Source: Latrodectus hesperus
Taxonomy: Eukaryota; Arthropoda; Arachnida; Araneae; Theridiidae
DNA: 64,000 bases
Reading direction: 5' to 3'
Assembly (NCBI GenBank): GCA_037975125.1
Contig: JAJQOW010000020.1
Span: 868,001-932,000, forward strand
In this document: one piece after another, positions 58,550 to 64,000 of the stretch
How positions within the stretch are numbered: position 1 is the stretch's first letter
Layout of the letters: every line of letters begins with the position of its first letter
Notes under the pieces: model-generated
Seen by the model: the letters and a program-made list of their open reading frames with translations, nothing else
Databases searched by the model: none
Told to the model about the DNA's origin: nothing
Program-made: the position numbers and the translations under genes

Positions 58550-58800
58550 GTTGTCCGAGCTGGCAGATGAATGGTTAGTGCTCTGACCTTTGGCTCAATA
58601 GTTTGAATCCTATTTCTGAAATGGATTTGCAATTGTTTAAACTGTTTGCCTAAGCCTAATTATCCCTCATGAAAAAATGTGCGTTAAGTGTCATGCCAAT
58701 CAGCCATCCCATTTTTAATTCAATTAAAACTGTAGATTCCTCTCTAATCAGACTTGGCATACAAAAATATTTGTTGAGCAACAAACAAACCAACTCAATA
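58550..58800 (+). repeat. SINE family 2, intronic copy
   Basis: TCCGAGCTGGCAGATGAATGG (box A), GTTTGAATCCTATTTC (box B), GTTTAAACTGTTTGCCTAAG, and an ending near AGCAACAAACAAACCAAC. An unrelated stretch splits the 3' part (about 58690-58760). Confidence 0.75.
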
Positions 58801-60267
58801 GTTCTGTGTTTAACTGAATGGCTTGAACGATTCTGAAAGTATTAATTAAAAGCAGATTTGACAGTTGCGTACACCCAGCTATTAAAGCTGGTGTAATTTA
58901 ATATTTTTGGTGGCAAAAAATGGAAAGTTGTTTGACATTTATTATGATTGATTATATACACCAATTATTTTCAAAAGTAGCTTACATATGAAAACTGTAC
59001 AAAAATATAAAATTTGGAATATTGTGATTTATAAATGTATATTATAAAAATGCTCATCAAATGGAAATAAAATCCTGCAAATGTAATCACAAACAGTAGA
59101 TAAATTTCTAACTATATATATTGAATAAAAGTAAATGCTAATAAATTCAAGAAAAATATTCTGTTAGTTAATTAAAAAAAAGTAAAGAGTAATCATAAAG
59201 TAAAACCATGAGCACTTTCACTTTTGATTTCAATTTGACAAAATTTATAAACTTGTGATCAACTAACTTTCTGTACTTAAATCAGACATTGTAAAAATAA
59301 AATAATTTGATCATTTTTATCGTCATCAAGACTCAATTTTGCACAATTTATGTGCTGAAATTTCTATGAGGATGATAAGCTTTTTGACTCTAGATTCAAA
59401 ACTTACTGAGGAATGAAGGCCACTAACTATATGCAAGTTGTTCTAGCATATAGGTAATCTGTCTTTTTGACATTAATGTTTCATAAAAAATTTTACCAAA
59501 TTATATTATTATTAGTAACAAAAAATAGAAAGTTTAATTATTTTTAAAATACTGAATTAAAAAAGAATTATTATAAAGATGTTAAGTGAAAATAATGGCA
59601 ATGTAGATAAATGTACTGAAAAGTAGGAATATAAGAAATTTGTATGAATTTAAATATAGCGCAAAATATTTACTGTAAAATAGTGTAAGTTCCCCACTAT
59701 ATTAAAACAATATTATTGCCAAATTAAAGTGTTATTTTGATCATTTTTATGTTAAAAATTTAGGTTACATATCATAAAAAAGTTATGATTTTGCTATGAT
59801 CCAAGTGTTAAGCTTTTTATTTGATTCTGGGAAACTGCCAATACTCACTTATTTTTTTTAGAAAAATCTTAGTCCATATTACAAATGAAAATATTTCATA
59901 TTCTTTGTATTTTTATTTGGCTGTGTTTAAATGTTAATGTTTATTAGTTGTCAAATTTGTAGCTTCTCATAAGATTTTAATATAATTTTGCCAGTCGGAA
60001 CTTTTAAATCCCAAGTGTTAAGACCTATTGGGTCCTGAAATATTTTTAAATAGTAACTATAATTTCGTTTTAATTTTAAATTCTGAAATATTTTTACGTA
60101 TGTTTTTTCTAGTAGTAATTAATAATATGAAGGCCATTTAATTTTTCTTTAAATATTGCAAAAATTAAAGTTACAATAGCATTTCATAGTTTTGTGACAT
60201 AATCCTTAAAATGGTATTAAGTCTATAACTTTCTAAATTATTTTATAACTTATTGCCTCTAAACTGA

Positions 60268-60535
60268 TCTAAATTCAGTGGTACGACAGCTATGCTAGGC
60301 CAAAGCTTACAGTGCCCATATCTGTTTTCATGACCAAAGACTCTGGAGTGCAAATCATGTCCTGGTTTGGTGGTCATCTAGTGCTTAATATCCAGTATTT
60401 AATTCTCAAACATGCTTGGTGCTCAATTTTATTGACTCAATGAAGGAATGAAAGATTCAGTTAACCTTATTGAGCTTGAGGACCAAACCTCAGGCCTGGG
60501 CTACTGGTATGCCACTGGACTTCTAACTTATTACC
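60268..60535 (-). repeat. SINE family 4, intronic copy
   Basis: Minus orientation: CAAAGCTTACAGTGCCCATA, TCTGTTTTCATGACCAAAGA, ACTCAATGAAGGAATGAAAG, GGGCTACTGGTATGCCACTG. More diverged than the other two copies. Confidence 0.72.
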
Positions 60536-61284
60536 TCATTAAAGATTCATCTATTTTTGTGTCTACAATTTAATAACAAATTCATACTTTTAAAAACCTG
60601 TGAATAAGTATGATTGAATATTTCAAATTGATTTCCTTTCTTTTTATTTTGGAATATTTACTGTACTCTATTTTATGGGCAGAAAATAAAATGTAGATGA
60701 GTGAAGAGTACTATTCTAAATAGTCATTTTCAAATATAACAAGCTGTCTGCCATATTATGATAAACACATTTTCTGTTGAAAGTTGTATCAAAATCAAAA
60801 CATTGAGTTTCTGTGATGAAATTATTTTAAAAAGAAAAGTAGTCAATAATGTTATTAATGTAATTAATAAAGGATATAAATTAATATGCATGAGAGCTAG
60901 ATGTAAGTGGTTGTAAGTTTGGTGCAAATAATTTTGTAACAATGTGCACTAAAACTTAGGATGTGTTTCCTTTGATTTTTCACAACTTTCTTCAAAGAAC
61001 TTATACATTTAAATTCAACCATTTCAAAGAGTTTAAGTATAATTGTCTACTAGTTTACCTACAAGCTTGTAGGTATGCATATTATTTAAAGATTGTCCCT
61101 TCCTGTTTATTATAACTGAGTTGTTTATGTGTGGGGTCACTTCTGTTAACAGAACTTGATCTAAAACATTTTTATAATGATTAGTGTCATTTTTGTTATT
61201 TTGTGGATAATCTTACACTACAATTGGCAAATACTCATGACTTCAATCAAATTCAGGAAACAGACAAGAGTTAACTGCGTCTAG

Positions 61285-61445
61285 CTGAGATGGCAACCTT
61301 ACATTTATTGCTTTTGCTTTTGACTCAGTTGAAGTTGTTTGAATCTCATCTAGAACATAAATGTTTGTATTGGTTTGGAATATATTTTGAACTGGAGCTT
61401 CCTGTAATTAGCTCCCATTTACAAAAATAAATTGAGTGGTAAACC
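61285..61445 (+). repeat. SINE family 2, degraded intronic copy
   Basis: GCTTTTGACTCAGTTGAAGT, TTTGAATCTCATC (box B-like), ATGTTTGTATTGGTTTGGAA, CTGTAATTAGCTCCCATTTA follow the family order with many substitutions. Confidence 0.55.
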
Positions 61446-61999
61446 TAATCTGTCAAGTGCTGCTGCTGTTAATTTCCATGCAATGTCTTTGTGTAGAGGA
61501 AAAATGTCTGACATGGGTTTTAGTAAACAGTTTATATTATTTAAAATTAGATAACTATTTAACTATGCTATAAAGCATAAAAGTAATTCAAATATAAAAA
61601 ATAAAGGAAAGGTTCATTAAGTAATTTTTAATAAATTCTTGTATAATTTGCTGTATATTTTTAAGATGTTTGCTATATTAGTACTAAGATGTTGCAAATT
61701 AAAACTGTTATAGCTGCTCAGATTTTCTGTTTAAATTCATTAAATGTAAAATGAATTTAATTTCATCATTAATTTGATAATTGACTAATTATGTAATGTC
61801 AAACATGTGTACCAAAATCTAGAAAGTGAGGTTTTTGAGCCTATTCTAATATATGTCAGTGAAATAAATAATATGGATAGATGCAAAGATACTTACCTTA
61901 TTTTTCCCCTGTGGAGCCTAAGACCATGATTTTTTTTCTACCCTTACTGATCCAGACTGTTTCTGTGGCCAATCCTCAGCTGATCCATCTAAAACTGTT

Positions 62000-62706
62000 T
62001 CTTTTATTTATCATTTGCTCAATTCACTTGCTTTCAATATTATTCACCTAAAAGTAAATAACTTAGGTATGACTCTCTTCCTGCATCCATTACGTGCCCA
62101 CACACAATTTTATTCTCAAGATGTCCAATCAATTGCCAATGTCACTTATTTAAGGTCATTTGTAATAAGACAATATTTTAATTTTTCATAATTGTTGTGG
62201 TAATTTTTGTGGCTAATAAATTTGCAGAAATCTTCTGAAATATTTTGTTTGGAAGGCATCAATTTTTTCCCCCTGTAATTTGGTTAATATGGTTCTTAAT
62301 TTTGAAAATTAACGTTCACACAGATTCTACTGTAGCATTATAGATTTCTAGTTTTAATTCATTTTTATTATTTTTTGCTCTTCAAACTATGTAGAGTTCT
62401 AAAAGCATGGTGTACTATATTTATCCTTGATTTAATGTCATTGTCTGGACAGCCTTCAGTAGGAATGATTGAACCCAAATAATTGTATGTCACTTCTATT
62501 TCTCACGTTTACATGAATTAGATTTGGCTTACATTAATAATTTTTGTTTTCTTATTTATAATGAGGCATACTTTTGGCATTTTCTTTGTCTTGTTTTTCT
62601 TTGCATATCTTCCAATCTAACAGACAATCAATAGAATGTTGCCATCGTAGTTGAGATCTTCCAGCACGCTATCCAACTCCACTCAGATTTCACATTTTTG
62701 GTTTAC
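62000..62706 (-). pseudogene. RTE-type LINE reverse transcriptase remnant
   Basis: On the minus strand, frames broken by many stops still show landmark blocks. They are L-E-D-L-N-Y-D-G (from the usual L-E-D-L-D-Y-A-D-D, catalytic acids partly lost), L-E-D-M-Q-x-K-T, Y-N-Y-L-G-S-I-I-P-T-E-G with D-N-D-I-K-S-R-I, and K-I-D-A-F-Q-T-K-Y-F-R-R-F-L. These follow the order expected from the RT palm to the thumb. About 235 codons of an RTE/BovB-like protein remain. Confidence 0.65.
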
Positions 62707-62908
62707 ATAGCTGCCAACTCTTCAGATTTTATCGGGAAATTCCTAATTTTTAGCATTTCTCCCGATCTTTTGATAATGTATGAAAATCTACTGATTTCTG
62801 ACAATTTCAGTGGGAAATTTAAAAACAGCTGAAATTTTGCAAGAAGAAAATTATTGAGTTATTTTAGAAGTTTAAGTAGTCAACAGATGGCACATTAATA
62901 TAATGATA

Positions 62909-62976
<68 letters not shown>

Positions 62977-63133
62977 TATATATATATAATATATATGTAA
63001 TATATATATATATATAATATATATATATATATAATTTTTTCTGTATGTTCCTCTGTGTTTCGAGTCCACCATTGGAAATTTACACTGTTACCACTGGGCT
63101 GCCAAAACTCCTTCGAGTTGGCAGTCATGTAAT
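62704..63133. mobile_element. MITE-like unit with central (TA)n
   Basis: Left end TTACATAGCTGCCAACTCTT and right end, read inverted, TTACATGACTGCCAACTCGA match at most positions, giving about 20-bp terminal inverted repeats around a 430-bp AT-rich unit that includes the (TA)n tract. No clear target duplication. It abuts the RTE remnant. Confidence 0.45.
62911..63032. repeat. (TA)n microsatellite
   Basis: TA tract with AATATA and TGTAA interruptions. Tyr-Ile open frames across it are artefacts. Confidence 0.95.
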
Positions 63134-63638
63134 TAACATTTGTAGTAGATAATAGGTGCCTGTTTACCCAAGCATTTCAATTAGGAGGAATATTATTAGT
63201 TATATCAGTAATTTAATTAGGAAAACATTTCCATCATATGAAGTATTTGTCACTGAATTAAATTTATTTAGTAATTTATTTTATGTAATTTTATAAATTT
63301 AATATTTCTAAATTGCTCTAATGTAGTAAAAGTTGCCCTATAAAATAAATTGGGACATAAAGTTATTTTTTTACATGTAGTATGTTCTTCTATCTTTCAT
63401 ATTCCTTTCTAAGGTTGATGAATATTTTATCAAAAAATTAAGATTAACACAAAATATTTGTAACTTAAATCATCTCAGAATGTATAATCTAAAGTGTAAA
63501 ATCGTCTTTTAGTGGTACAATCATTTTAAACATTCTGTTTCAAGCAAAAATGTCGCTAGTAGTGTCTCCTGATTTTTTCTCTCAAAATCAGTAAAATCTA
63601 TTGATTTTTTCCCCTCCAAGGTTGCTAGGTATGAATAT

Positions 63639-63825
63639 GATTTGGTTTACAATGATGATTTTTGTTTTCTTATTTATAGTGATGCCAACTTTTTTCATTT
63701 TCTGTGTGGTTTTATTTGCATATCTTCCAATCTAACAGACAATCAATATAATGTTGTCCTCATAGTTGAGATCCTCCAACATGCCATCCAATTCCCATCT
63801 GATTTCAGATTTTTTGGTTTATTAA
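63639..63825 (-). repeat. Second copy of the RTE-type LINE segment
   Basis: GATTTGGTTTACAATGATGA, TTTTTGTTTTCTTATTTATA, then TTTGCATATCTTCCAATCTAA, CAGACAATCAATATAATGTTG and TTGAGATCCTCCAACATGCC parallel 62519-62706. This is the catalytic palm part of the same LINE family, same orientation, about 1.1 kb away. Confidence 0.7.
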
Positions 63826-64000
63826 TGTTCTCATGGTCCAATCAGAATTCTTAATAGTACTACCTAGCCTGCCTAGCACTGGTTCGAATGTCAAAGCTGT
63901 CAGTTTTACATTCCTTTACAATGATTTGCCCTTTGCTTCCTTCATATAATTTCTGGAAGATAAATATTATCTTTGCAGGAAGTACATAAATTTATAAAAT

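Larger units (their letters stand above)
56983..64000 (+). other. First intron of the LRR gene (runs off the window)
   Basis: Starts with GTAAGT. No downstream coding exon with LRR spacing (L-x2-L-x-L-x2-N) was found to 64000, so the intron is longer than 7.0 kb. It contains the repeats listed separately. A long first intron often carries regulatory DNA; nothing specific is evident. Confidence 0.7.

Overview
This is eukaryotic, AT-rich, repeat-dense genomic DNA. I infer a spider, most likely an orb-weaver (Araneidae/Nephilidae). The Tc1-type transposase remnants, the abundant tRNA-derived SINEs, the BEL/Pao element and long (TA)n tracts resemble what is common in those genomes. Species assignment is inference; no ribosomal or mitochondrial marker is present. 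Nothing here is bacterial: there are no operons, CRISPR array or attachment sites.

Layout. 1-2.5 kb: an edge-cut mariner remnant (- strand) and a degraded DD41-type mariner with clean terminal repeats. 4.26-10.26 kb: a complete BEL/Pao LTR retrotransposon with identical 309-bp LTRs, a 5-bp target duplication, a tRNA-Lys-type primer site and one uninterrupted 1750-codon Gag-Pol frame. 11.3-12.3 kb (- strand): exons of an intron-bearing ISXO2/Merlin-type transposase gene with one nonsense codon, and near 13.8 kb a possible unrelated terminal exon. 14.5-19 kb: a Tc1 element inside a degenerate satellite-like repeat, then a deleted Tigger/pogo element inside a tandem duplication. 19-34 kb: mostly unannotated AT-rich DNA with SINE copies, perfect short-spacer palindromes, a (TA)n tract and some GC-richer islands that may be regulatory. 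34.4-36.4 kb: a Tc1 element that landed in a (TA)n microsatellite and itself carries a tiny insertion, then an RTE-type LINE tail. 41.5-48.2 kb: a Jockey/I-type LINE (ORF1 with three zinc knuckles; ORF2 endonuclease, RT, RNase H), broken by frameshifts, by a second Tc1 family and by a full-length SINE with a 12-bp target duplication. 49-55 kb: a dense SINE cluster of at least six families.

56.8 kb to the end: the only convincing host protein-coding gene. A 200-bp first coding exon on the + strand encodes a signal peptide and a cysteine-rich LRR N-terminal cap (LRIG/lambik-like; Slit less likely), followed by a GTAAGT donor and an intron longer than 7 kb that leaves the window. That intron holds SINEs, a young 90-bp tandem duplication, RTE LINE fragments and a MITE-like unit.

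The window reads as intergenic DNA upstream of an LRR receptor gene. Its transposons can be ordered in time by nesting, with the BEL/Pao element as the youngest and the only apparently intact one. I found no clear new multi-gene system. The strongest leads are the intact BEL element with a YVDN polymerase motif, the spliced ISXO2-type gene, the PCNA-binding-like motif in the Tigger remnant, and the recurrent perfect foldbacks.
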